From Bacillota bacterium (GTDB taxonomy: Bacteria; Bacillota; Clostridia; Peptostreptococcales; Natronincolaceae): a stretch of DNA of 11,401 bases. Positions within the stretch are counted from its first letter, which is position 1, and every line of letters starts with the position of its first letter. Below, in pieces: positions 1-6,010 of this stretch. A model generated the notes under the pieces. It made no database searches. It was not told the origin of the DNA and saw only the letters and a list, made by a program, of their open reading frames with translations. Where the stretch lies: positions 1-11,401 of the forward strand of contig JAEWHG010000050.1 of the NCBI GenBank assembly GCA_023387935.1. The letters are read 5' to 3'. Made by a program: the position numbers and the translations under genes.

Positions 1-119
1 CTACTAAAATAGGGGTCTTCACCGTCCTTTCCATAGGTAAGTCTATCTACTTAGTATTATATGTTTATTAAGTAAAAAGGGGATTGATGTATTAAAATTT
101 ACATACTGCTTGTTTTATT

Positions 120-153
120 CATAAAAATAAGTCTAACAAAATTTCTGTTAGAC
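120..153 (-). terminator. Rho-independent terminator of the bacteriohemerythrin gene
   Basis: An inverted repeat (GTCTAACA at 131-138 and TGTTAGAC at 146-153, 7-nt loop) lies about 20 nt beyond the stop codon of the minus-strand hemerythrin gene. On the minus strand the stem is followed by TTATTTTTA, a reasonable U-rich tail. The stem is only 8 bp and AT-rich, so it may be of modest efficiency. Confidence 0.65.
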
Positions 154-173
154 CTTTCTTATCCTATTTCTTC

Positions 174-587
174 TTATATTAATTTTTCTTTAAATGTATC
201 TATATATTTAAAATCCGTTGCCACTATATGTCCAGATACCCAGTTAATAATAAACTCTATCATATCTAAAAGTACCTGTTTTTGATTCATGTCTATATCC
301 TTAGCTTCAGTTTCGTTCAACTTATCAATAAAGCGTTGATGCTCCATTTTATGCTCTTCAGTTTGACTAAAGTTCGCTTTTTCCATACATTCTTCTTCGT
401 AATTAAAATGATATACTGTATAGTCTTTTAATTCATTTATCAAAGCTACTATACCATCATAATGATCCACATCATCATCCGCAGATCCTAAATTATAAAG
501 CTCTGAGCCTATTTCAAATAATCTTTTATGCTGCTTGTCTATTTCCTCGATACCAGTATTAAATTTGTCCTTCCACTTAAAAATCAT
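174..587 (-). CDS. Bacteriohemerythrin (O2-binding di-iron protein)
   Basis: This is a single-domain hemerythrin of 137 residues, the usual length for the bacterial family. The full set of di-iron ligands can be read: His20 (DKQH), His60 and Glu64 (HFNYEE), His79 and His83 (EHKMEH), and His120 and Asp125 (GHIVATD). No signal peptide or fused signalling domain is present, so it should be a soluble cytoplasmic protein that binds O2 reversibly at its non-haem di-iron site. In anaerobes such proteins are thought to scavenge or sense oxygen. The ATG at 587 is preceded by GGGAGG at 596-601 with good spacing. It is divergent from rubrerythrin across about 235 bp, consistent with a shared oxygen-defence role; that role is inferred. 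No convincing minus-strand promoter was identified. Confidence 0.93.
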   Translation of the reverse strand: MIFKWKDKFNTGIEEIDKQHKRLFEIGSELYNLGSADDDVDHYDGIVALINELKDYTVYHFNYEEECMEKANFSQTEEHKMEHQRFIDKLNETEAKDIDMNQKQVLLDMIEFIINWVSGHIVATDFKYIDTFKEKLI

Positions 588-760
588 AACAATTTCCTCC
601 CTTTTATTTTCCCTGGAAATATAATACCATACCCTACGACCTTTTTCATATATATCGTCCTTTCTTTTTACAATTTACCCTATAATAGAAATTTTAACAA
701 TCTTTTATTATTTATTTTTTAATTATAGCTTTATTTTCTGGTTCTGTAAGTTCGAATATT

Positions 761-788
761 TTGCATTTTTTAGAACCTGTGTTATAAT
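761..788 (+). promoter_or_regulatory. Probable promoter of the rubrerythrin gene
   Basis: A consensus -10 box TATAAT at 783-788 lies 16 bp downstream of a weak -35 box TTGCAT at 761-766. It is about 35 nt upstream of the chosen ATG at 823. No PerR box of good quality overlaps it; TTATAAT at 782-788 is at most one half-site. Confidence 0.6.
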
Positions 789-822
789 CTTATTTAACAT
801 TTAAGAAATGGAGGAATACTAT

Positions 823-1413
823 ATGAAATCTCTAAAAGGAACAAAAACTGCTACAAATCTATTAAACTCTTTTGCTGGAGAATCACAAGCAAGAAACCGT
901 TATACATACTATGCTTCACAAGCAAAAAAAGAAGGTTATGTTCAAATATCTAACTTCTTTACAGAAACAGCTGACAATGAAAGAGAACACGCTAAGCGTT
1001 TCTATAAATTTTTAAAGGAAGATGTGGAGCTTAATGGTGAGTGTTTAGAAATTACAGGTTCTTTTCCAATTGCCTTAGGTGATACTAAATTTAACTTAAA
1101 AAATGCTGCAGCAGGAGAAAATGAAGAATGGACAGAAGCATATCCAGAATTTGCTAGAATTGCAGACGAAGAAGGCTTCCCTGAAGTGGCTGTTGCATTT
1201 AGAAAAATTGCAGAAGTAGAAAAACATCACGAAGCTCGTTACTTAAAGCTTTTAGAAAATCTTGAAAAAGGTCAAGCATTTAAAAAAGAAGAAAGTACTT
1301 TCTGGAAATGTAACAACTGTGGTTATATACACGAAGGTGATAGTGCTCCAGAGCTTTGCCCAGCCTGTATCCATCCACAAGGACATTTTGAAGTTTTAGC
1401 GGATAATTACTAA
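823..1413 (+). CDS. rbr: Rubrerythrin (peroxide reductase)
   Basis: The 196-residue protein has the classical rubrerythrin layout. Residues 1-145 form a ferritin-like four-helix di-iron domain with ligand motifs AGES (Glu20), NEREH (Glu53, His56), GENEE (Glu99, Glu102) and VEKHHE (Glu133, His136). Residues 160-196 form a rubredoxin-like iron site with Cys163, Cys166, Cys179 and Cys182. Rubrerythrin reduces hydrogen peroxide to water in the cytoplasm of anaerobes, with electrons passing through the rubredoxin-like centre. An in-frame ATG at 808 would overlap the Shine-Dalgarno GGAGG at 810-814. The ATG at 823 has 8-nt spacing and gives the family N-terminus MKSLKGT, so it was chosen. A TATAAT -10 box lies upstream, and a bidirectional terminator follows the stop. 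Confidence 0.96.
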   Translation: MKSLKGTKTATNLLNSFAGESQARNRYTYYASQAKKEGYVQISNFFTETADNEREHAKRFYKFLKEDVELNGECLEITGSFPIALGDTKFNLKNAAAGENEEWTEAYPEFARIADEEGFPEVAVAFRKIAEVEKHHEARYLKLLENLEKGQAFKKEESTFWKCNNCGYIHEGDSAPELCPACIHPQGHFEVLADNY

Positions 1414-1450
1414 TATTCATTCAATATACTATATATTTATAGCACAAATA

Positions 1451-1492
1451 AAAAAATCTCTTTAAACTTTATTCGGTTTAAAGAGATTTTTT
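1451..1492. terminator. Bidirectional terminator between rbr and the amidohydrolase gene
   Basis: TCTCTTTAAAC at 1457-1467 pairs perfectly with GTTTAAAGAGA at 1476-1486 around an 8-nt loop. Six A residues flank one side and six T residues the other, so a U-run follows the stem on either strand. It lies between two convergent genes and can serve both. Confidence 0.9.
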
Positions 1493-1536
1493 ACCTTTGC
1501 TTAAAACACATTTATATATTTAAATTGAAATAATAC

Positions 1537-3135
1537 TTACGATTTCTTAAATATAGTCTCCCCTTCTTTTATCGTTTCAAGAACTTGTATATTCTTAATT
1601 TCCATAGGATCAACCTTTAATATATTTTTATCTAATATAACTAAATCAGCTAACTTGCCTTCCTTTATAGTGCCTTTTATATCTTCTTCAAAATATTGAT
1701 AAGCAGCATCTTTCGTAACAGCTTTTAAAGCATCTAAAGGGCTTATTCTTTCATCATCACCTAATAAAACTCCATTTTTAGTTCTTCTATTCGCTGCACA
1801 CCATATGGTTTCTAACATATCAGGCTCTATAACTGGTGCATCTTGATGTAATGTATAAACGATCCCTTTGTCCTGAGCAGATTTTGCTAAGCTTATTTTA
1901 CTTGCTCTTTCTTTCCCGAAATTTTTAATATGTATATCACCCCAGTGATATACGTGAGCCACGAAAAGTGATATTATCATATTCAGAGCTTTTACATCAT
2001 TTAATTGGTCTTCAGCTAATAATTGAGCATGTATTATAACTGGTCTTATATCATTAGTTGAGCCTGTTTTTTCCTTAGCAACTTTATATTGATTTATATA
2101 TTGTTGACATGCAGCATCTCCATTACAGTGAACTAATATTTGTATATTTTCATTTAAAGCTTGCTCTAACTTAGCTTCTATTTCTTCATTATTTTGTGTT
2201 CCGTATGCATAGTAATCTTTTTCATCGCCTAAGTATGGCGTACGCATCCATGCAGTACGTCCTTGCGGTGAACCATCTAAGAATGTTTTGTAGCCTCCTA
2301 TCTTTGCATGGTTATCGTATTTTTGAAAACAATTTGTAAATTTTTGTTTTAGTATTTCTAAATTATCTATGTCTAAATAGCCAATTAAGTCTATTTTTAA
2401 TATTTTTTTATGTATTAAATATTGAAAAATATCAGCAAGTAAGTCTACAACAAATCCTTCTTGGACGGTTGTTACACCAAAACTTGCATAAACATTTTGG
2501 GCTTTTATTAAAGATTCCATAAATTCTTCATTTGAAGGCATCGGTATTTCTTGAACATATTTTATAAATGCATCTTCTTCTAAATATCCAGTAACCTCTC
2601 CATTTTTCTTTTCAATCACTCCATCTTCAGGATCTGGTGTGTCCACAGTGATCCCTAATTCTTTTATTCCCATTGTGTTTAAAACGCCCATATGTCCGGA
2701 TTTATGTTTCACTATAACTGGGTTATTTGGAGCAACTTTGTCTAAAATTTCTTTAGTTGGATGTACTTTTTCAGATAAGAAATTTTGGTCATATCCATTG
2801 CCTTGAATCCATTTTCCATCTGGCACATTATTTTTACTTATAAATTGCTGTATAGCTTCAGCTATTTCATCAAAAGCTATCGCATCTGTCAGATCAACTT
2901 CCATAAATGAACTAGCATATCCAAAAAAATGACCATGTGAATCTATAAATGATGGCATTAGAGTCTTTCCTTGTAAGTCTATTAATTCTACAGTTTCACT
3001 TGCTTCCTTAAGTAAGTTCTCTTTTTTACCTACCCTATGTATTTTATCACCTTTAACGAGTATTGCTTCGGTATATAATTCACCTTCAAGTGTTAATATG
3101 TCTCCATTAAAATATAATTTTTCATTAACTGTCAT
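1537..3135 (-). CDS. YtcJ-type metal-dependent amidohydrolase (Amidohydro_3 family)
   Basis: This 532-residue protein has the composite fold of the amidohydrolase superfamily. A small N-terminal beta segment (1-60) is followed by the metal-binding DSHGHF motif (His67, His69). A candidate carboxylated lysine is Lys283 in GGYKTFLDGS, with further motifs VHCNGD (His336), VIIHAQ (His369) and LHQDAP (Asp432). A C-terminal segment (GTIKEGKLADLVIL) closes the beta sandwich. Family members hydrolyse amide or N-formyl bonds in small molecules, as NfdA does, but most YtcJ-like proteins have no known substrate, so none is assigned. There is no signal peptide, so it is probably cytoplasmic. ATG at 3135 has AGAGGGA at 3141-3147. 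The gene appears to be its own transcription unit, with two repeated dyads upstream and a terminator downstream. Confidence 0.88.
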   Translation of the reverse strand: MTVNEKLYFNGDILTLEGELYTEAILVKGDKIHRVGKKENLLKEASETVELIDLQGKTLMPSFIDSHGHFFGYASSFMEVDLTDAIAFDEIAEAIQQFISKNNVPDGKWIQGNGYDQNFLSEKVHPTKEILDKVAPNNPVIVKHKSGHMGVLNTMGIKELGITVDTPDPEDGVIEKKNGEVTGYLEEDAFIKYVQEIPMPSNEEFMESLIKAQNVYASFGVTTVQEGFVVDLLADIFQYLIHKKILKIDLIGYLDIDNLEILKQKFTNCFQKYDNHAKIGGYKTFLDGSPQGRTAWMRTPYLGDEKDYYAYGTQNNEEIEAKLEQALNENIQILVHCNGDAACQQYINQYKVAKEKTGSTNDIRPVIIHAQLLAEDQLNDVKALNMIISLFVAHVYHWGDIHIKNFGKERASKISLAKSAQDKGIVYTLHQDAPVIEPDMLETIWCAANRRTKNGVLLGDDERISPLDALKAVTKDAAYQYFEEDIKGTIKEGKLADLVILDKNILKVDPMEIKNIQVLETIKEGETIFKKS

Positions 3136-3165
3136 TTTAATCCCTCTAGTTTATAAATATTTTTA

Positions 3166-3230
3166 TTGTAGTTATTTCCAACTATAAAATGTTTTATGCT
3201 TTTTATTGCTTTGTAGTTGTTCCACTATTA
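3166..3230. repeat. Two tandem operator-like dyad repeats upstream of the amidohydrolase gene
   Basis: TTGTAGTTATTTCCAACTA begins at 3166 and TTGTAGTTGTTCCACTA begins at 3211, an imperfect direct repeat 45 bp apart. Each copy contains an inverted repeat, TAGTT-N6-AACTA at 3169-3184 and TAGT-N6-ACTA at 3214-3227. Both lie 30-95 bp upstream of the minus-strand start at 3135, a usual place for regulator binding sites. The regulator is unknown, and the half-sites resemble part of the GTAAC/GTTAC sites of the nearby Rrf2 gene only loosely. Confidence 0.4.
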
Positions 3231-3336
3231 TCCTTTTTAAATATTTTATACGCTAACCCTAGTATCTATAAATCTTTTCATGTATTCTAAAACTAAACCT
3301 TTTATATAATCCCTATCTATATTGGTATCTTTACGC

Positions 3337-3386
3337 AAAAAATCACCTTTATTTAAGGCGTATCCCATCTTAAATAAGGTGATTTT
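3337..3386 (-). terminator. Rho-independent terminator of the Rrf2 regulator gene
   Basis: AAAATCACC at 3339-3347 followed by TTATTTAAG (to 3357, after one bulged T) pairs with CTTAAATAAGGTGATTTT at 3369-3386, giving a stem of about 18 bp. On the minus strand the stem runs into six T residues (complement of 3337-3342). It lies about 90 nt beyond the regulator stop. The plus-strand tail is weaker (TTTTAT). Confidence 0.75.
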
Positions 3387-3475
3387 ATCAAAGTCTTTTA
3401 AAAAATTATCAAACTTTTTTAAGCCAACAAAATGTTGCAACTTATTTCCTCTATTTCTTACTACTAATGAATGAA

Positions 3476-3898
3476 TCAAATTAGTTCTTTATCTATTCTG
3501 TCCAATACTTGCTGTATATTCTGCTTAGAAAGCTCCTGCTCTGTATTTTTTTGTATTTCATCAAACATACAAGCTAAAACACATACTAGATTTTGTCCCA
3601 GTAAACATGCTGGGTTAGGATTTTGATGAACTATAAACAATTCGTTACTTGGATCTACTGCTTTTAGAATCTCCAAAAATGAAATATCCTTAGGTTCTTT
3701 GGTAAGAATTAACCCCCTGTTGCCTTTTACACTCTTCAAAAGTCCTGCTTTTTTCAAGGCACTTGTCATGCGACGAACAACAACAGGATTTGTTTGAATG
3801 CTATCAGCAACAATTTCAGAGTTAAGCGCATCGAAATTATTTGAACACTGTACAAAGGATAAAATATGAATTCCAATTGCTAACCTTGTATTTACCAT
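3476..3898 (-). CDS. Rrf2-family transcriptional regulator, YwnA-like
   Basis: This 140-residue protein is a typical Rrf2 regulator: a winged-helix DNA-binding domain (about 1-65; helix-turn-helix around SEIVADSIQTNPVVVRRM, wing near KGNRG) followed by a dimerisation helix. It resembles Bacillus YwnA through the NTRLAIGIHIL, NPVVVRRM and HQNPNPACLLG segments. Cysteines at 18, 98, 106 and 110 could bind a metal cluster or sense thiol stress. Cys98 lies where thiol-sensing relatives such as staphylococcal HypR carry theirs (recalled, not checked). An upstream in-frame GTG at 3907 lies inside the SD region. ATG at 3898 has GAGGAG 8 nt upstream, so it was chosen. The promoter's -10 box lies inside a perfect palindrome, implying autorepression. 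It sits downstream of, and in line with, the aldehyde dehydrogenase. Confidence 0.88.
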   Translation of the reverse strand: MVNTRLAIGIHILSFVQCSNNFDALNSEIVADSIQTNPVVVRRMTSALKKAGLLKSVKGNRGLILTKEPKDISFLEILKAVDPSNELFIVHQNPNPACLLGQNLVCVLACMFDEIQKNTEQELSKQNIQQVLDRIDKELI

Positions 3899-3902
3899 AA
3901 TT

Positions 3903-3948
3903 CTCACTCCTCAGTAACTATTATAGTTACTGAGGAGTGAGGATACAA
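3903..3948 (-). promoter_or_regulatory. Promoter and autoregulatory operator of the Rrf2 gene
   Basis: On the minus strand, TTGTAT (-35, 3943-3948) and TATAAT (-10, 3920-3925) are separated by exactly 17 bp. The -10 box lies at the centre of a perfect 39-bp palindrome (3903-3941), with 18-nt arms CTCACTCCTCAGTAACTA and its complement around TTA. The core GTAACTATTATAGTTAC (3914-3930) recurs in front of the aldehyde dehydrogenase gene. Transcription should begin near 3913, leaving a leader of only about 15 nt that carries the SD. The palindrome is therefore more likely a DNA operator than an mRNA hairpin. Confidence 0.82.
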
Positions 3949-4000
3949 GTTTTTTAGTGAAAATTATTTTCTCTATATGTTTTAATGATTTACATATATA

Positions 4001-5479
4001 TTAATATAGTCCGTCAGCTGTTTCTTTTATACTAATGAAAACATTTTTTGTTTGTGAGTAAGCATCTAATATTGATTTATATGTTTCTCTACCAATACCT
4101 GATTTTTTGTAGCCACCGAATGGTGTTCCAGCAGCAAAGTTTGTATATTGATTTACCCACATACGACCTGTTTCTATACTACGGCACACACGTATAGCAG
4201 TATTCAAGTCGCTAGTCCAAACACCACCACCAAGGCCATACTCTGAATCATTGGCCATAGCAATAACTTCTTCTTCAGTATCAAATTTGATGATTGTAGC
4301 TACTGGACCAAAAATTTCTTCTTGTGCAATACGCATATTATTATGACCAGCTAAAATTGTTGGTGCCATAAATACACCATTTTCAAGACCTTCAGATTCT
4401 AATTGGTGACCACCTGTGATAAGCATTGCTCCCTCTTCTTGTCCTATTTTCACATATTCTAAGATTTTATCTAACTGACGTTGGTTAATTTGTGCACCCA
4501 TTTGTGTTTCTTCATTCCATGGCAAACCAACCTTTACATTTTCAAATTTTTCTTTAAGTGCCTGTACAAATTTATCGTAAATACCTGACTGTACAAAGAT
4601 ACGAGAACCTGCAGAGCATACCTGCCCTTGGTTAAATAAAATACCATTTGCTGCTCCTTCAACAGCACGCTCCCAATTAGCATCATTGAAGAAGATGTTT
4701 GCTGATTTTCCTCCTAGCTCTAATGTAGCCGGAATCAATCGATCTGCCGCAGCTTTAGCAACTAGATGTCCAATCTCTGTTGAACCAGTAAATGCTAGCT
4801 TAGAAAAACCTTCATGCTTTAGCATATAATCTCCTGAATTTGAACCACGTCCTGTTACAACATTTACTACACCAGCTGGTAAAACTTGATCTAAAAGCTT
4901 TGCAAATTCTAGAATACTTAGCGAAGTTTCTGATGATGGAGAAATAACAATCGTATTTCCTGCAGCTAAAGCTGGTGCAATTTTCCATGCTGCCATTAAT
5001 AATGGGAAGTTCCATGGAATAATTTGTCCAACAACACCGATTGGCTCTTTAAATGTTAATGTTATATTGTTTTCATCTAGCTGCTTAGCAGTTCCTTCTT
5101 CTGAACGAATTACACCTGCAAAGTAACGGAAATGATCTGCACTTAAAGGAACATCTGCATTCATCGTTTCACGTAGGGGCTTCCCGTTATCTAGTGTTTC
5201 TACCATGGCTAAACGCTCACGACTTTCCTCTATTAAATCAGCAATTTTAAGAAGCATTCTACTACGTTCTTCAACACTTACATTTCTCCATGTTTTAAAT
5301 GCTTCCTGTGCCGCTGCAACAGCTGCATCAACATCCGCATGAGTAGCATCAATAAATTCTGCTAGCTTTTCACCATTACTAGGATTATAAGCTGTAATTT
5401 TATTTCCTTCTGTTCCTTCAGTCCATTTGCCGTTAATGTATAGTTTATAATTTGAATCAATAAATTTTGATGTGTTCAA
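4001..5479 (-). CDS. NAD(P)-dependent aldehyde dehydrogenase
   Basis: This is a full-length ALDH-superfamily enzyme of 492 residues, oxidising an aldehyde to its carboxylate with NAD(P)+ in the cytoplasm. Numbered from the TTG start, it shows the oxyanion Asn157 (PWNF), the Rossmann FTGSTEIG (230-237), the general base Glu254 (LELGGKS), the catalytic Cys288 (NQGQVCSAG) and the cofactor-binding EEIFGP (387-392). The usual lysine of the KPS/KPAE motif that contacts the cofactor ribose is Ser180 here (VISPSSE). The substrate cannot be read from sequence. ATG at 5488 directly abuts AGGAGG with no spacing, whereas TTG at 5479 sits 9 nt from it; TTG was chosen, although ATG remains possible. The promoter carries the same dyad as the neighbouring Rrf2 gene, so control by that regulator is likely, perhaps in response to reactive aldehydes or electrophiles. 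Confidence 0.93.
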   Translation of the reverse strand: MNTSKFIDSNYKLYINGKWTEGTEGNKITAYNPSNGEKLAEFIDATHADVDAAVAAAQEAFKTWRNVSVEERSRMLLKIADLIEESRERLAMVETLDNGKPLRETMNADVPLSADHFRYFAGVIRSEEGTAKQLDENNITLTFKEPIGVVGQIIPWNFPLLMAAWKIAPALAAGNTIVISPSSETSLSILEFAKLLDQVLPAGVVNVVTGRGSNSGDYMLKHEGFSKLAFTGSTEIGHLVAKAAADRLIPATLELGGKSANIFFNDANWERAVEGAANGILFNQGQVCSAGSRIFVQSGIYDKFVQALKEKFENVKVGLPWNEETQMGAQINQRQLDKILEYVKIGQEEGAMLITGGHQLESEGLENGVFMAPTILAGHNNMRIAQEEIFGPVATIIKFDTEEEVIAMANDSEYGLGGGVWTSDLNTAIRVCRSIETGRMWVNQYTNFAAGTPFGGYKKSGIGRETYKSILDAYSQTKNVFISIKETADGLY

Positions 5480-5524
5480 AGTCTTCATCCTCCTAACGAA
5501 TTAAATTGAAAAATAATTAATCAT

Positions 5525-5611
5525 TTATTTCTTATTAGATACAACTGTGTTTGCAATTTTGGATCCTGCTTTACCATTATCTCCTACAATTCCTATTTTC
5601 GTAACAATCAT
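5525..5611 (-). pseudogene. 5' remnant of a YwnB-like Rossmann-fold NAD(P)-binding gene
   Basis: A 28-codon minus-strand frame in the aldehyde dehydrogenase leader begins MIVTKIGIVGDNGKAG and stops at TAA (5525-5527). The start reads like the first beta strand and glycine-rich loop (GxxGxxG) of NAD(P)H-binding proteins related to YwnB/NmrA, which normally run to about 200 residues. The rest is missing. No clear SD precedes the ATG. Bacillus ywnB lies next to the Rrf2 gene ywnA, and here the fragment lies in the regulon of a YwnA-like regulator, which supports a relic of that pairing. The fragment is short, so chance resemblance is possible. Confidence 0.5.
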
Positions 5612-5617
5612 TGTTAC
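5601..5617. promoter_or_regulatory. Third Rrf2-type dyad in the aldehyde dehydrogenase leader
   Basis: GTAACAATCATTGTTAC is a perfect 17-bp dyad with the same GTAAC-N7-GTTAC half-sites and spacing as the two promoter operators, though its centre differs. It lies about 90 nt downstream of the predicted transcription start and overlaps the ATG of the Rossmann remnant. No promoter elements fit around it, so it would act as a secondary operator or roadblock, or be a relic. Confidence 0.5.
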
Positions 5618-5707
5618 ATTTGGTTTATAAATAAAACCAGTTCATCTAATTAATTGCCTGGAATATTTATATCTTATTATTTTAAATACAAATTTTATTA
5701 CTACCTT

Positions 5708-5744
5708 ATGTAACTATTATAGTTACATTTGTGTGTAAATACAA
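5708..5744 (-). promoter_or_regulatory. Promoter and Rrf2-type operator of the aldehyde dehydrogenase gene
   Basis: On the minus strand, TTGTAT (-35, 5739-5744) lies exactly 17 bp from TATAAT (-10, 5716-5721). The -10 box is centred in a 21-bp perfect dyad (5708-5728) whose core GTAACTATTATAGTTAC is identical to that at the Rrf2 gene. Both promoter hexamers, the spacer length and the operator position match the regulator's own promoter. This is strong evidence of co-regulation. Confidence 0.85.
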
Positions 5745-5894
5745 GTGCTTTATTAAAAATATTTATTTATTTGTTATAATTCTTAAAATATAATTTTTGT
5801 ATTTTAAATTGAAACATTGGATTTTCAACAAATACATATTATGTTGTTATGTTTATAATAAAATCCCTCAACTATTTATTATTTTCTTTTAGAC

Positions 5895-5941
5895 AAAAAA
5901 ACCATCCCTCTATGGTATATATTACCATAGAGGGATGGTTT
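5895..5941 (-). terminator. Rho-independent terminator of glmS
   Basis: A 19-bp perfect stem (5899-5917 with 5923-5941, loop TATAT) includes the GC-richer arm ACCATCCCTCTATGG. On the minus strand it is followed by six T residues (complement of 5895-5900). It lies about 70 nt beyond the glmS stop codon. Confidence 0.92.
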
Positions 5942-6010
5942 CGATTTAACTTTTTTAAAACAATTTAGCTTTTTTAAAAACTACAAAATCCTTGTTTCCC
6001 GGGCAACCTT

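Larger units (their letters stand above)
3136..3475. other. 340-bp intergenic region upstream of the amidohydrolase gene
   Basis: This stretch holds a hairpin at 3337-3386 and two dyad repeats at 3166-3187 and 3211-3230, each listed separately. A minus-strand frame stays open from a TTG overlapping the regulator's stop (3246-3479), but it has no SD site, runs through the terminator hairpin and matches no family I recognise, so it is not called as a gene. No strong promoter consensus for the amidohydrolase was found. Confidence 0.55.

Noticed and set aside
1..34. Possible minus-strand gene start leaving the left edge (ATG at 34 or GTG at 22)
   Set aside because: Only 7-11 codons are visible, with a poorly spaced SD, so no product can be supported.
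528..722. 64-codon plus-strand ORF
   Set aside because: It overlaps the hemerythrin start in antisense, has low-complexity Phe/Leu/Ile content and no SD.
782..797. PerR box at the rubrerythrin promoter
   Set aside because: Only TTATAAT fits; the second half-site TATTTAA matches the needed ATTATAA poorly.
3246..3479. 77-codon minus-strand ORF starting TTG and overlapping the Rrf2 stop codon
   Set aside because: No SD site, no recognisable family, and it runs through a good rho-independent terminator, so it is probably chance in AT-rich DNA. Decay of a former gene cannot be excluded.
3974..3998. Weak hairpin TATATGT/ACATATA between the aldehyde dehydrogenase and the Rrf2 gene
   Set aside because: Only 7 AT pairs and no U-run, so it is unlikely to terminate transcription; read-through into the regulator gene is possible.
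4812..5015. 67-codon minus-strand ORF inside the aldehyde dehydrogenase gene
   Set aside because: A shifted-frame shadow of a well-conserved enzyme, with no SD.
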